This document shows, in pieces, positions 10,384 through 22,502 of a stretch of DNA of 64,000 bases. The stretch spans positions 1,875,576-1,939,575 of the forward strand of contig BDGG01000008.1 in NCBI GenBank assembly GCA_001949185.1. The letters run 5' to 3'. Every line of letters begins with the position of its first letter. The first letter of the stretch is position 1. Below the pieces are notes generated by a model, which saw nothing but the letters and a program-made list of their open reading frames with translations, had not been told where the DNA came from and did not search any database. The position numbers were made by a program, and so were the translations under genes. The stretch comes from Ramazzottius varieornatus (lineage: Eukaryota; Tardigrada; Eutardigrada; Parachela; Ramazzottiidae).

Positions 10384-13168
10384 TCAGGCCCACGGTTGCC
10401 ACCGGTGCATTGCCTCGCTCTTTGCTGCCACCGGAAAGGAGAAGTCGTTGGTTTGCAGTACCCACCAGGAAAAATCTGTATGCAGTCCATGGCGTCTCCT
10501 GTACAAAATACGGCACCAATTACCACATCCTACGTAGGCACAGCTATAAAGCTCCTGTCCGAATAGACTACGACTCTAAAAATAAATGATGAAGTCTTTG
10601 CCGAATTATGGGTGCAGTACTATCAATAGTTACGCCACCCGGCTGGCCTGTAACTGACAAGGTTGGTAAATCACCGCGGCTTACTTTATGAAGTAGCGTG
10701 TGAAAAAAACAACAGCCACTAACAGTCCCGCAAGGACACCAGACACTGTATCGATGGAAGACGAGGAACCTGCGCATAAACCTCATAGCAAAACTTGGTT
10801 TCGGTTCGAAAAATCAATTATCGATAACTTCTGCTGATGCGAGACATGGTACCTAGCTACATTACCTGTCGAGTCGCACTGGCTTCCGCTGAATCCACAA
10901 GCAGGATGATCCGGCGGTGGAATTCCGCCAGTCATAGGCCAGTAGCTTGCCAAGGATGAAGAGTTTTTCAGTAATTTTTCTACTGCGTCGTACCGCCATG
11001 TTTCCTGTGGAGAACCCGAAGATTCGTTAATATAGCTAGCTGTGAAGTAGATGGTCTAGAATATCTTGTGTATCATGTGGCTTTCGACAAATGTATACCT
11101 CGAGTTCTCCTGAAGATGCATTCAGACGAAAAAATACAACGTTGTCCGCCCTCATCCCTGAGCCAGAGTTTGTGATTAACAGAGTGAACAGGTTGTGAAC
11201 TGCACGTTGCTGACCCACTAGTACAGCTTGATATAGGAGGCAAACGCGACGAACCATATGGTCCTATGGTCATATTTCTCGAAGGAAACTGGAAGACCCT
11301 ATTCCAGAAATATTTGGCATACTGTCGTCCATCCATGCTGGTTGCGTTGATATTCTCTTGGAAGACCTACAATCGGCAAAGGTAGTTCGAGGTTCGGATA
11401 GCTCGGTTCGGTAATTACAGTACCTGGGCAGATGCCAGCATTACTTCGTAGGCTGAAAGGGCATATTCATTGTACTGCAAGAAACCGAAACCGTCCAAAC
11501 CGGTCAAGTCATATGGACAGCAACAAAAACCCTCACCTTTTGGTCCTCCGTGTAAGTTGTATTGAAACTGACCCTTGCGGTCTCTGCAATACCTTCAACC
11601 CAATCTGCAGTCTTGTTCCAATCGGGTTCGACATTGACGTAGGTTATCAAGCTTCGGAACGCTTCAAACGCCATCTGTCAGAACCATGTACACCCAACCA
11701 ACAATTCAAAATCAAGCCCCAACGTCTAGAAACAGTACCTCGTCTCTCCCGTCGCCAAATTTCCACGTAATAGGGCCCCGAGTTGGAACTCTGGTTATCG
11801 TTCCAGCCAAAAACACCTATGGCATAAAATCTGTAAAGCCTTTGGTCGATGTCATGAAAACGTGCAAGTCTATTCATCACCAAGAATGTGCGCTTCAGAC
11901 GCGTGCTGCCGTTAGGAAGCTAGGTCTCTTACGTATTCTCCGTTTGTCATCTCAAGTGCATGGGCGGTTAGCTGAAAGAACAACTCAATACATCCGATTG
12001 GTGACGGTCCCCTGAAGCAATTCTTGCTGGTTGCCCTGACCTACCATCATTTCCCGCATTATCCGCGGATGAGTTATGAGAACGATAACTGAAACCAATG
12101 GCATCATGAAATCGCTAACTTAGCTGTTTGACGTTATTAGACAGTACTGTCCTCACCAACTCGTGCACTGAAAGAATAATGACATACCTCGACTATCAGT
12201 TTTGGCGCGGCTCAAGAACGGTCTGTAGTCAGACGTCAACCCGGAGTCGAAGTCCGTATCGTAAAAGTTGTACTTGGTGCGCTGTTTTGACTGGATCAGG
12301 CGCAGGTTGGCACAGGCAAGAGCATGGAAGGCATTGAGTCCAGGATATTGTGTCAGTGCGTCACAGAGCGTTGTGACGGTCCTCCACTCGAAAAGATCTA
12401 GCAATGCAAAAAATCCTTCTGGCATGCTTGTGTGATCAGTGCCCGCGCCAGTAACAGTCGTCGGGTAACGCTGTTTGTTGGTTATCCTAGTGTCTCCAGC
12501 GGTACTAAAACACCAGTGATTTTAATTCTTTGATGTACCGGCTGCAGCGCCCGTTTTCGAGAACCGCATAGTCTACCATGACTATTACCTTGAGAATACT
12601 GGTACGTTCCGTTCTGCAACGAGAGAGACTTTGCTCGCAGATTTACGTACAGTACAATTCCAGCGATCATCAAACCTCAAACATACCACGCGCAAAATCT
12701 CCCAGGACCATCGTCTCGGTGCTACAGCCTGAGGGGAATGAAGATGAACATCAGGATTATGAACTTTGAAGCGTAAGTAGAGTAAGAGTAACCGATAATT
12801 CGAATCTTGAAGCTTTTCATACTTCCGGTATAGATCACAGAGAAGCCTGTCATTCGGCTCAGATACTCGGTAATACTCCCAGCTGTTAAAACTGTCTGAA
12901 CGGCTCCGTCGGCACAACTGATAAGTCCTCCAGGGTAATACACAGTATGAAGTGTCACGTTGCGATATACTTCCGGGTACAAGAGCTTTGCTTCCTGAAG
13001 TGCAGTCATGTATGCTGGGCCGGTAGAAAGATATCCATACAGCGGATTTTGACCGATGTATACAGTAATGACGTTCAGCTTGAATGCTGCCACACAGAGT
13101 CGGGTCCACGCTGGCCAGGAAAGCATAACACGAGCTCCGGAGAGCAACACCGATTGCTGCCCGCCCAT
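10384..13168 (-). CDS. Receptor B: paralogue of receptor A, cyclase-less
   Basis: Fourteen exons: 12823-13168, 12687-12728, 12589-12613, 12188-12504, 12045-12088, 11933-11971, 11739-11816, 11537-11674, 11424-11474, 11255-11366, 11099-11157, 10866-11004, 10685-10769, 10384-10498. Total 1590 bases, 529 residues. Most exon lengths are identical to receptor A (42, 25, 317, 44, 39, 78, 138, 51, 112, 59, 85), so exon structure is conserved. The start at 13168 (MGGQQS) matches the start of receptor C and gives a leader before KLNVITVYIGQNPLYG. The WNIP position reads ERNVPVFS, so the Trp is replaced by Arg. Membrane span VSGVLAGLLVAVVFFTRYF. The tail has FSWWVLQTNDF and stops at TGA (10384-10386). 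The exon 10 donor GTTCGT is non-canonical beyond GT. Same proposed role as A: surface ligand binding without a cyclase. Confidence 0.82.
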
Positions 13169-14555
13169 CGTTATGAAAGTTACCAGTGGAGAAAGGCAAG
13201 GACGCTCTTTCTGGTTTCATGAGTCAAAAGACACTTTGACGTGCCTCAATGAAGTGTATTCTCTTGCATATTCCGTAGCGCTGAAAGAAACTTCTGTAGA
13301 CCATGCGTGCCCCGCGGGAAAACAGGCCACCTGACGTCTCCAAATTGCTTCCATATCATATTGACACACTGGGTACGACCTCAAACCGCCCTGTACTTGC
13401 TCCAGCTCTGAAAGATTGTTCGGTTAAACTTGGGTTAACGTCTGTGAAGTGGGAAAGTCGCTTATGTGTGCTTTTCCCATCGGTTTCGACTCTTCCTCTA
13501 AAGATGTTAATGGTCGGAGGTTTAGCACATCCCACCACAGTCTCCAGATGACGCAGGTCGAGATTTAACGGGCGCAAGCCGCAAGGTTTGCTTAATTTAC
13601 ATCTAATACTGTAAAAACGAACAAACGAGTATTGTGGTTATTTCTGATCCATATGACATATCGATGTACAGTGTTTGATTTCGCATCAAGTCATTAACGC
13701 CTAACCCGAGAACGTAAAGTGCAGTGTACAAAAGGAACCCCTCCCCGGCGACCACTTGGCCCTGCAACAACCGCAACCCATACCAGGTGACCGCGGAAGG
13801 GATGGATACATATGTACACAAAGTGCAGGATGCATCCCGACTACTGTGAATTCTTGTAGCATATTACCCCGATTACATAGGCAGAGCGGTGCTGCTAAAA
13901 GGGGCCTCCACCGGGGTTTGGTCCAACAGAACCGAGATAGTGCGAGAATAAAAATTGCTTTCTCAGAAGGCTTCACCTAGTGTACCTAGGCTTGCCACAG
14001 ATAAACTAACATAAAGACTTTTATCCATTTTTCATCCGCGGATAAGGGATTCCTTTGTCGCGGATGAAAAATGAATGATGATGGATAATAAGGACTGATT
14101 GCTGTTTCCGACAGGAATGCATGTCCCTGGCTGCACACGCCACCCACTCTTTCGTGGACAACCTCCTCGACAACAACGCCGGTCGGATCAGCATTGGTCT
14201 ACGTTTCAGTGCCACGCCTTGTCGCTGTGGAGCCAACGTGGTTGAATACGGTCAGCAAAGTTTGCAAGTTCAGTGAGGTGTAATGATGAAGAACCCAGGT
14301 CTGAAAAAAGACCTAGGGATAAATCGAGCTGCGATAACTCAAAACCCAGGATGGCGCAGTGGTCTGCTTATTCGCCATGTAAGAGGCTGACATGGATTCG
14401 GTTCCCAGCGCCGGCAAACTTTTCAGTTTCTCAGCGAGATGATCGTAGAAAAAAGCCACGACCTGTCGACCAAAGTACGATACGGATAGTAAGACATTCC
14501 TATTACTTACAGTGCAACGGACGTTACTGCCGGCACAGCACGCTGAACGAATCGC
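13169..14555. other. Intergenic spacer upstream of receptor B
   Basis: Holds a perfect hairpin: the 15-mer at 14026-14040 (catttttcatccgcg) is inverted at 14059-14073. A tRNA-like A-box stretch lies near 14351-14415 (see rejected items). No gene recognised. Confidence 0.35.
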
Positions 14556-14935
14556 TTAAACGTTGCATGACTTCCGCCCAAATTCTGGCCATCCTGGAAC
14601 CTCCGGGCATCTTCAAGAAGGACAAATGGCGCCCAGAGGGCGTGACCCAGGTTCCGTGGAAGAACGGGAGGGAGCTCGTGTGGGGCGTGACAGTCGTGGA
14701 TACCCTGGCCTTAACGAACGTCACAATGTCCCCGCTCAAAGCCGGATCCACCGCCGATGCCGCTCAAAAGAGATAGATTACGAAATACCAGGTCATCGGA
14801 AGCCAGTTCCTATTCTGTCCTGTCGGACTGGACACTCTTGGACCATGGGGACCTTCTGCGACGGAGCTGTTTAAAGCTTTTGGAAGCAAACTGGACTCAG
14901 GGTCCGTGTTTCAAGCAGCGGAGTGTCAATATAAC
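14556..14935 (+). pseudogene. Decayed retroelement-associated coding fragment
   Basis: One frame reads RPEGVTQVPWKNGRELVW then VTVVDTLA..., and stops at TAG near 14776. Another frame resumes with SQFLFCPVGLDTLGPWGPSA. The pattern (GxTxVPW.NG..L.WDVT..DTLA..., then F.P...ETLGPWG) is one I know from the C-terminal part of retrotransposon or RT-linked proteins scattered through animal genomes; I cannot name the family with certainty. The shift of frame and internal stop mark it as dead. Confidence 0.5.
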
Positions 14936-16554
14936 AGATATTCTTCACGGTAATTGTTATTCTATTTTCCGTATTGTGCTGGGCGAAGTCGTTATGTTTT
15001 ACATGCTAAGAAGGAAATTTCTGTGTAGTAGTAAAGACATGACCAATGAGGATTCCACGCAACAAGCGCATGCATCATCGCGGCACATGCGCACCCCTCA
15101 GTGAACTTCGCTCGAACTTGAGTCAGTCAGCTGGTTGATCCCGTGAAGGGGAATAAGTCGGTTATTGAAAAAATTCACCTGTCCTGCGTCACCGGTCTTG
15201 AAACTGCCGACGCAAAACGAGTGATATCTAACGGTGACCGATCCATAAGCGTCAGGTAGCCTGAAGTGCTACTTTGACTTCAGGTCGGAACTTGTCTTAC
15301 TTTCAGCCACGACTCGTAGTCAAGCCAGATCGTGACGTAATAACACCAGCCTGTGCCAGCAGTAATGTGATATATTCCCCAATTGTCGTGTCTCTAGCCT
15401 GCCGTAAAGAACTTCGGCACCTACACGCGCCTGGCCTGACTGTTGGCATGGACAACAGTTGGCAGCCGGCTGATAGCAGCAATGCTCGTTAAACTAAGCT
15501 GGCCATTGCCGCTTTCGGCCGGCTACCTTCTGTTTTGTCCATCCCAAAGGGTTAAGAAGGCGCGTGCACTGAAGCGAAAGTGTTTTCCTCTGCTAAGGAC
15601 GAACTCTTCGTACTTGATGTTACGTCCTGTTTGCGATCTTTTGTTACGCAAACAAGCAAACGTGACCGGTGCTTTAGCCCATTTTTTAAACAAACATGTG
15701 CATCATCCTTTATGCTGATTTTGCGTCTTTGTCAAACAAATGGAAAAAAACTGAAATAAATGTAACAGTTTGTCTTTCCGCAACCTTGGATTTTCATGAA
15801 AGCTGCTTCTTGCCGGCTAGACAATGACCAAATGCTTCAACCGAAACCCCGTGTACTACTCACTGAAGCGAAGATTGAACTGCGGGCGCATTTGCGCCCA
15901 TTCAGCGCGTTTTGCAATCTAAAGCGTGCCCTTAAAGTGTCCTACCGCCAGACCGTTCTTCCAGTATAATGTATCAGTCTGTCTGTTTGCTGCAGTTGGT
16001 TACTGGGAAAGTGGATGTTTACAAACAGGTTTCTTTTCACTGTAATGTGTCAGTCTGTTTTCTATGCTGCAGCTGGTTCGCGGAAAAGTGGATGTCTACA
16101 GATAACTGCCGACTGTATTGTGCGAACTTAAAAATGTAACGTACGCCAGACACCGACGAGGTGTCGACAAGACAAGTGCACAAAGAAAAATGAAGAGGCA
16201 CTTTCTGGTTGAGTTCCAAGAACGATGCCGAACAAAAGCTACAGTACTTTTTGTCGCAAAAACATTACAAAGAGTCTTTCTCAATCGAGGAGACAAGTTT
16301 AAAGCGTTGTCGTTATTCACTTTGTCGTTTGAAGTGAGGTGCCATTCGAAGGACCTTTCTTGTTGACGAAAATATCCACCGCTCTCGTTAGCCATACAGA
16401 AATCCGTCCCGAGCAGTATTAGGCCGTCTTTCGCCAAAGTTTCTCTACTTAGTCTTCATCTTTTGTCCTGTTCCCTTCTACATTGAAGCTTTTCCTCACG
16501 CTTCCAGAGTAGTTACAAGGTTGCTGGTCCTTATCGCGGAGCACTTTCTGAAAA
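14936..16554. other. Spacer upstream of the SLC35G-like gene
   Basis: No gene recognised. A two-copy tandem repeat of about 76 bp lies at 15961-16100 (units share TCAGTCTGT, GCTGCAG.TGGTT and AAGTGGATGT). The last part should carry the promoter of the 16555 gene. Confidence 0.4.
15961..16100. repeat. Two-copy tandem repeat, ~76-bp unit
   Basis: Copy one about 15961-16020 and copy two about 16038-16098, each containing the TCAGTCTGT...GCTGCAG...AAGTGGATGT order. Confidence 0.6.
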
Positions 16555-17907
16555 ATGTCCACACGTAACCGCCGAGCGACCTGTCCTACCTTGTACCCAA
16601 GCCTCGGTCGAGATGAAGGCGGTATGGAACCCAGAGTTGTATTCGATATTGAGTCGAAGATTACTGCCAAACCGCCGACGCATACACAAGCCAGTCGCAG
16701 ACTTTCCGCGACTTCAATGATGATTTTGTCTAGCGATCCGGAAGTACCTTTGAAATCAATCGAAGAGGCAGCGGAAGTTGATCCTGACTCCTCGGTTAAT
16801 TCTTTGGAGAACCCAACAAGCCTAGAACTCACCAGTTCAGATTCTCCCAACTCTGCCTCTACACGGAAATACTGTACCAGCCTTGGCCGTTTCGCCGGTA
16901 TTCTGCTCGGCCTGTTCTCTGGCTTCACCAATTCTCTTATCGGTTTGCTGGTCAAGCTTGCTGATACTCGTGGTGTTTTCGAAATCTCCACGTACCGCTT
17001 CGGTGTAATGCTCATCCCACCTACTCTTCTTCTAATTTACAACCGATTAAACCCTCTGGAATGGAAACTAATCAAGACTGCCGGCTGGCTGCTTTTTCTT
17101 CGTGGTTCACTGGGAGCCGCCGCAGAGTTCGCTCGCTACTTTGCCCTAAAGAAGCTTCCCTTAGCTGACGCGTCAGTGATAATGTACAGCAGCCCAGTCT
17201 TCGTTGCTGTCTTTGGCCGAATATTTCTGAAAGAACCCTTTCGGTGGTCACATGCCATATCGATTATTGTGACGTTGACCGGATGCATTTTAGTGTCTCG
17301 ACCTCCGGCTATCTTTGGATCAGTTGCCGCCGAATCTTCCGCTGACTGGTACGGCAAAATTTGGGGGTATGTCTCAGCACTGGGATCCGCCATGTTTGCC
17401 GCTTCGGCCTACGTGGCAGTAAGGTACATGAAGGACCTCAACAGTCATATCGTATTATTTCATATGGGAGTTGTAGGAGTAGCTTCGTCAGCCATTACGG
17501 CAGGTGCGTTGAAGGAGTTTGGTCCTTTGTCGGACCCGAAAGAGATCGGTGGATTGTTTGGCGTGGGGTTGCTGTCGTGGCTGAAGAACGAAACGATGGT
17601 GCGCGCACTGCAACTGGAGTCGGCTGGCCTGATTGCCTTATTGCGGACTGGTGATATTGTCTGGGCTTTCATCTGGCAGATTGCAATTTTCCGAACTGCG
17701 CCGCACTACCTAAGCATCATTGGTGCAGTATTGGTAGTAGCATGTGTATCGTTTTTGAGTATCAGCGAATCCCTGAAAAAGCTACCGGCGGATTCCAAGG
17801 TCAGGCATTTTGTGGAAAACCTTATAAAACATCTCAAAGGAGCGAAGAACAGGATTTTCGTCAATCCTCCCAAGGAGACCGCATCCACCGCAATCTTTGT
17901 GAAGTAA
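16555..17907 (+). CDS. SLC35G-type drug/metabolite transporter, intronless
   Basis: Single open frame of 450 residues. About 110 N-terminal residues are polar and Ser-rich, probably cytosolic. Then come roughly ten hydrophobic segments arranged as two EamA (DMT) repeats, starting at GRFAGILLGLFSGFTNSLIG. Recognisable DMT features are TYRFG, FLRGSLGAAAEFARYFAL.KLPLADAS.I.YSSP.F, the LKEPF loop and, in the second repeat, ALQLESAG.IALLRTGDIVWAFIWQ. This matches the SLC35G family (human SLC35G1-like), polytopic membrane proteins; the substrate is not predictable. It has no introns although every other complete single-copy gene here except ISCU is split, so it may be a retrocopy. The start at 16555 is the first in frame. 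A later Met at residue 24 is possible. Confidence 0.85.
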   Translation: MSTRNRRATCPTLYPSLGRDEGGMEPRVVFDIESKITAKPPTHTQASRRLSATSMMILSSDPEVPLKSIEEAAEVDPDSSVNSLENPTSLELTSSDSPNSASTRKYCTSLGRFAGILLGLFSGFTNSLIGLLVKLADTRGVFEISTYRFGVMLIPPTLLLIYNRLNPLEWKLIKTAGWLLFLRGSLGAAAEFARYFALKKLPLADASVIMYSSPVFVAVFGRIFLKEPFRWSHAISIIVTLTGCILVSRPPAIFGSVAAESSADWYGKIWGYVSALGSAMFAASAYVAVRYMKDLNSHIVLFHMGVVGVASSAITAGALKEFGPLSDPKEIGGLFGVGLLSWLKNETMVRALQLESAGLIALLRTGDIVWAFIWQIAIFRTAPHYLSIIGAVLVVACVSFLSISESLKKLPADSKVRHFVENLIKHLKGAKNRIFVNPPKETASTAIFVK

Positions 17908-19057
17908 ATCGAACTTCTCTGAGTTGCATATTATATGTTCGGCGACCAAAAGTTCGACATCACAAAATGTACGAGATACTGTATTCCCTCCATGATTTCG
18001 CGAAGTCACATGAAAGGCCTAGAAAGTAATTCCGGGCTGATGATGGCTCAGCCGGCAACCATCGGAGTTTATTCTACGGGCCTGTCGTGTGACTGCGCGA
18101 AACCTTGGAGGGAATACAGTACATGAATTTCGGTTGACAAGCAAAGTAAAGTTCAGAAACGGGTAAACACTAGCTTCGACCTCATGGTTGGAAAGTAACT
18201 TTCGATACGATCTGTCTAGTGACATTGACGGAGGTTAACCTTTCTCTGTACTCGATACGATCTTTTTAGTGATATTGTCGGAGCTCAGGTGTTCTGTACT
18301 ACGATTCAGAATCCCCGGGCTCCAGCTGATAACATTACTCTGTTTCCTCGATAGTTTCGCGAATTACGTGACTGTCGGCGTAAAAATTACCCAGCGGGGA
18401 TAAAGGATATCTGTGCCTTCAATGAACGGTTACTCGCCAAGCAAGTGTAGTAATGCGTGACAATCAGACAATGAGTGATATCGGTGCGCGTGTAATTTAC
18501 TGGCATAATGACCCAACTCCCGAGACCATCGAAGGAATACAGTACACTGCACCGAGTTTTCAATGTATCCGAGTCATTATATGCTATAGTTGCACGCCAT
18601 TGTTTTGTTAAGCGAAGAATCACTGTTACTAGTGCATGACGCAAGTGACGGTCCCAGTTTAAATATCAAGCGTCCCCTTGCTCGATAGCTCGGGAGTAAT
18701 CACTGTTTAATCCTGAGTCTAGGCTATAAGAAGGAGCAGTGGGTGAGGAGGGGCACAGAGGGCGAATCTTCCATTTTGCTCCTTTTTTTGTCGGCACTTC
18801 TTTTCCTGAGGCTAACCCTATCAAGACTTTTGTTCAGAATGCGATTTCACACGGTTCTATCCTATTAGGTTCCGTTGCGCGTACGGAAATTAATATTCGT
18901 TCTCGTATGTCTTAAACATTAAATAACTAGCAATTGGTCCTGGCCACTGGAATGGCCCAGCGAGTGCATAAAGTTATCTTGAATGATGACCCATTGATGG
19001 AAGAAATTGCCAGTTTAGCAACCCGATCAAGACCGAAACACACTAGAAAGCCAAAGC
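17908..19057. other. 3' flank of transporter gene with palindromic repeats
   Basis: Two related foldback sequences: 17975-18123 (16-bp perfect arms, tactgtattccctcca inverted) and about 18333-18546 (diverged arms around cctcgatagtttcgcg / cgaaggaatacagtac). Between them, about 18200-18290, a roughly 52-bp unit beginning TCGATACGATCT is tandemly duplicated. No gene recognised. Confidence 0.5.
17975..18123. repeat. Small palindromic (foldback) element
   Basis: Arms 17977-17992 and 18106-18121 are perfect inverted copies; similarity continues inward through a TTTCGCGAAGTCAC-like stretch. A diverged relative ends near 18546. Confidence 0.6.
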
Positions 19058-19545
19058 CAGTGTTGAACAAAGTACCGGTATTACCCGGTCATGCCTGTAC
19101 TAAGTACCGATTTCGCAGTACTTGTACTTTACCAAGTACCGACCGCCGATACCTGTGCCTTACGGGAGGTATTTCAGGTTTTTACCCGACCGGGTACTGA
19201 AGGCTGGCTGTAATCACCGAAATTACCGCGAAAGTACTAGACGCTTCGGTTCAGTTGTCAGAGATATTAGCATTTTCAGCCCAAAGCGCGGTGCTGCCCA
19301 TATGGGACATGGTACGACGTTCGACCGTACTTCAGCTAGCACATGTGCGCACTCGCTCAATGCGAAGTATGAAGCCCATGCACCGACTGTATGCCAGCGT
19401 TATGGTGTATGTAGGTGCGCACAGTAGTTTACCGGCGGTATTACTGTACTTGTGAATCTTGCCAAATAACAGTACTTTACCTGCGAGGCCAGCCGAAATA
19501 CTTTACTGTATCGAGTACCGAAGAGCCAGTACTTGTTCAACACTG
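19058..19545. mobile_element. hAT-like MITE, CAGTGTTGAACAA ends
   Basis: Left end CAGTGTTGAACAAAGTACC and right end GTACTTGTTCAACACTG are inverted repeats. Flanks gccaaagc and gccagatc agree at 6 of 8, consistent with an 8-bp duplication. The interior has repeated GTAC-containing words and no transposase frame. Confidence 0.65.
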
Positions 19546-20140
19546 GCCAGATCAGACAAGCAGCGACCGGCGTATACGTGGTCGAGCGCGGGCTGTGCGC
19601 CTGTTACTAGGTGGCTAATGCAAGCGCAAGATTTTAGACTTGTAAATTTTTAAGCAATAAAATTTCGTCGCTAGTTGACTACCTTTCCTCGCTCCCGATC
19701 ACCCCTGACCATCTCTCAAACGTGCCGAGAGTTGGAAAGAACAGTTGGGGAACAGACGATTGACAGACCTGGGATCTGTTGGCGGAACGGAAGCAGCTGT
19801 GCCAGATACTGCACCCGTTTGTTGCGACATTCCAGGTCTTCGGAATGCTGCAGGTTGCCGCAGACGGTAAGCAAAGCTCAATGAGTTTTCGGACTTTCAA
19901 CTGGACGTTAAATGCCAACTAGGGATACTCAACAAGATGTCTTTGTGCAAGTTCAGCAATGATGTTTGACATTTGGTTTCTCGCCAATTTTCTCAGAATT
20001 TACAGATTTGTTTGTCTGATCAAAACCAGAAGTAGAAGAAAAAGGTAGCTCTTTTCTTCGACCACTTTACGTTCAGAACGGAGCAGAAAAGCACGATTCT
20101 TATTTCACTGTACAGATCTGCGTGGTGCTGAATACTGTAC
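19546..20140. other. Unassigned spacer
   Basis: No gene or repeat recognised. Confidence 0.3.
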
Positions 20141-21021
20141 ATGAGGCTGCTTCAGTAGGATCCCTTTATTGCTGAAGTTTTTCAACTGTTCAGGATGGCA
20201 CTTTTTGTTTTTTACGCTTGAGTTTCCACAGCATCGTGCTCATGCAGTTGCAGGGAGCTTTGTGTAGTGCTTCTAACACAGCTGGTTTTAAGTGCGCTTG
20301 ACCACCGGTCATCGAGGACGAGCAGTTCGGACTGGGGGTCTGAGTTGATCCGACAGCGTAGGTTGATGACAAGCATGTTTTGCGTAAATGCGGTGATATC
20401 TAATCCCAATTTTCAAGAAAAATTGTGCGTAAAAATTAGTTTCGAAAAAACGACAGATTAACATGGGCAACTAAGAAAATTCTTTTGCTTTCCGCGGTTT
20501 GTCAGCTGCGGCTCTTCCGGTATGTTCTGGCTTATCGGGTTCTACCGGATGAGTAAATGCTTGCTTGCTCCAGTTGTCTTCTTGTGTCGTTCAATACCTC
20601 TCTCAGTAAGAGGATTGCTCACTATCATTAATAACATTAAGCGTGATTGGGCCTTGTACTGATAAGAGATAACACTCATAACAGGCTGCCCAATTGCGCA
20701 GTAGGGTAACTGATACGACGCGTCGTACAGCTGTGTCGATACCCTTCAAAGCGATGTTCAGGAAATTAATGTGAAGAATCGGTAAATTAATTCCAAAGAT
20801 CATTTGCGTAAAAACTCTTTCTCTCCTACCTGTTAATTTCCCTCCCAGACGGGGTGTTACTATGGGACAAATTTCGGACAATTTTTTTTCACTTTTCATC
20901 GCGGCATTCTTCGGCTAACTCGGACTGAAGTCCCGAAGCATTTTCCTGATTTTCCATATGTCAGAAAAGACCCGTTTGGACACAAATATGAAATGAAGGG
21001 ATTCTACTGAAGCAGCCTCAT
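20141..21021. mobile_element. Terminal-inverted-repeat element, ATGAGGCTGCTTCAGTAG ends
   Basis: The 18-mer ATGAGGCTGCTTCAGTAG at 20141-20158 recurs inverted at 21004-21021, and similarity extends inward (ATCCCTT.ATT) to about 30 bp. Total about 880 bp. No recognisable transposase; exact ends and target duplication unresolved. Confidence 0.6.
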
Positions 21022-21594
21022 ATGATAGTTATATTCTTTCACAACCGGATGCTTTTATTATCAGAATGAAGCCCCCATCCATAGAACGAGACGGGATGGA
21101 AGAAACGAAGCAGAAAAGGTTGTGGTTCGGTGAAAGGTGGCTGAATATCCCGGCTGAACGGGATAACTGAATAGGTGGTAAAGTGAACATAACACATCTT
21201 GGAAAGTCTTTCGATATGACGTGGCTGACTATCAGACTGTCATGTCAGCTTAATATATGAAATAACAGCCTGTCGGTAGGCCACCGACTTGGTACAATCT
21301 TTCGACGTAAGACTTAACCGAGTCGGTCGTTCTAGTCATCAATCCGGGTGAACCGGTTCCCCGAGAGCTAACACAAGTTAGTCAGACAATCAATCAGATA
21401 AAGTCAAAGAGAAACAATAAAGAAATCAACAAAGTGAAGCAATCAATTGAAGGAAAATCCGATACGAATGTCAGTCAATCAAGCGATCAAGGGCCGATTT
21501 TGGTTGACTGGTTGGCTAGATCGGCGTGCACATGTCATGCGCACAAATGTGCAATTTAGTGGACGCATCGTACGTAGTGCAACGTACACAAACA
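21022..21594. other. Unassigned spacer
   Basis: No gene or repeat recognised. Confidence 0.3.
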
Positions 21595-22407
21595 CGGTGT
21601 TGTTCCGATAAGACTTTTGCAGTTTAGGTTACAATTACGATTAATCAAAATCCTTCGCGTGGGCGTGGCCGTAATTCGAATTGCCGGTAGTTCATCATTA
21701 CTGAACTGATGATTACGATTAATCGGAATTCAGCTTCCGACAGCAATTTGGATTATTTGAACTATTACGACGACGTTTTGTAATTCTCTGGGAGATGTGC
21801 TCGTGAAAGGCTTCTGCTACTTACCCATCTTCTGCGTATCGGACTTCCGCTTTACCTTGGATTTTCTGATTCATGAAGATGATGGAGATATCATTCCAAA
21901 AACTTGGAACAACAGATCAGCGATGGATCTGAACGTTTCACAGAGTCACTCGAAACTCATTCGGTTTCACTTTCGGCGGTGCTTTGCGAATTTATCTCCG
22001 CATCAAATCAACGATCAATGATCGTGAGAGGCTGACTGCGAAAATAAGTCCCGATGTGCCAGCCTCTGAATGCGCTAAATCCGGGGGCAGATTGGCGGAT
22101 CGCACTACGGGCTTGACGCTAACAGTTGTGGATTTAACTGGCGAACTTGAACTTGCGATTTTACGGTAATGATGTGCAATTCAAATCGACCGTAGTGTCT
22201 TATTCCGATTATGCTTATTTCAATTAAGCTATTGTGTGATTTGAATCACAATTAAAATACTCTCATCATGTGTCGTTTGAATTTGAATGCCGATTAATAT
22301 CGAAATACGTTGGCAAAGGATTCTCAATTTGAATTGTTGTATCGAAATCCAAAAAGGCCAAAACCAGCCATCTTCAATTACGTTTTACGATAATCAGAAC
22401 AACACTG
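21595..22407. mobile_element. hAT-like MITE, CAGTGTTGTTCC family, copy 3
   Basis: Starts CGGTGTTGTTCCGATAAG and ends AATCAGAACAACACTG. Flanks cacaaaca and cacaaacg match at 7 of 8 bases, a clear 8-bp target duplication. AT-rich interior without transposase. Confidence 0.8.
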
Positions 22408-22502
22408 CACAAACGCGCTCGGACGGCTAATTTTCGGGTGGATTGAATGGATAATCCGGCAACAATATCTCCACGGTACTTGGTTGCGAGGACCTAGTAA
22501 GT

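Noticed and set aside
14351-14415. tRNA-like stretch (TGGCGCAGTGG A-box-like word followed by GATTCGGTTCC)
   Set aside because: The B-box-like word has two mismatches to the Pol III consensus, and neither the acceptor nor the T stem pairs convincingly. Could be a worn tRNA-derived SINE; not called.
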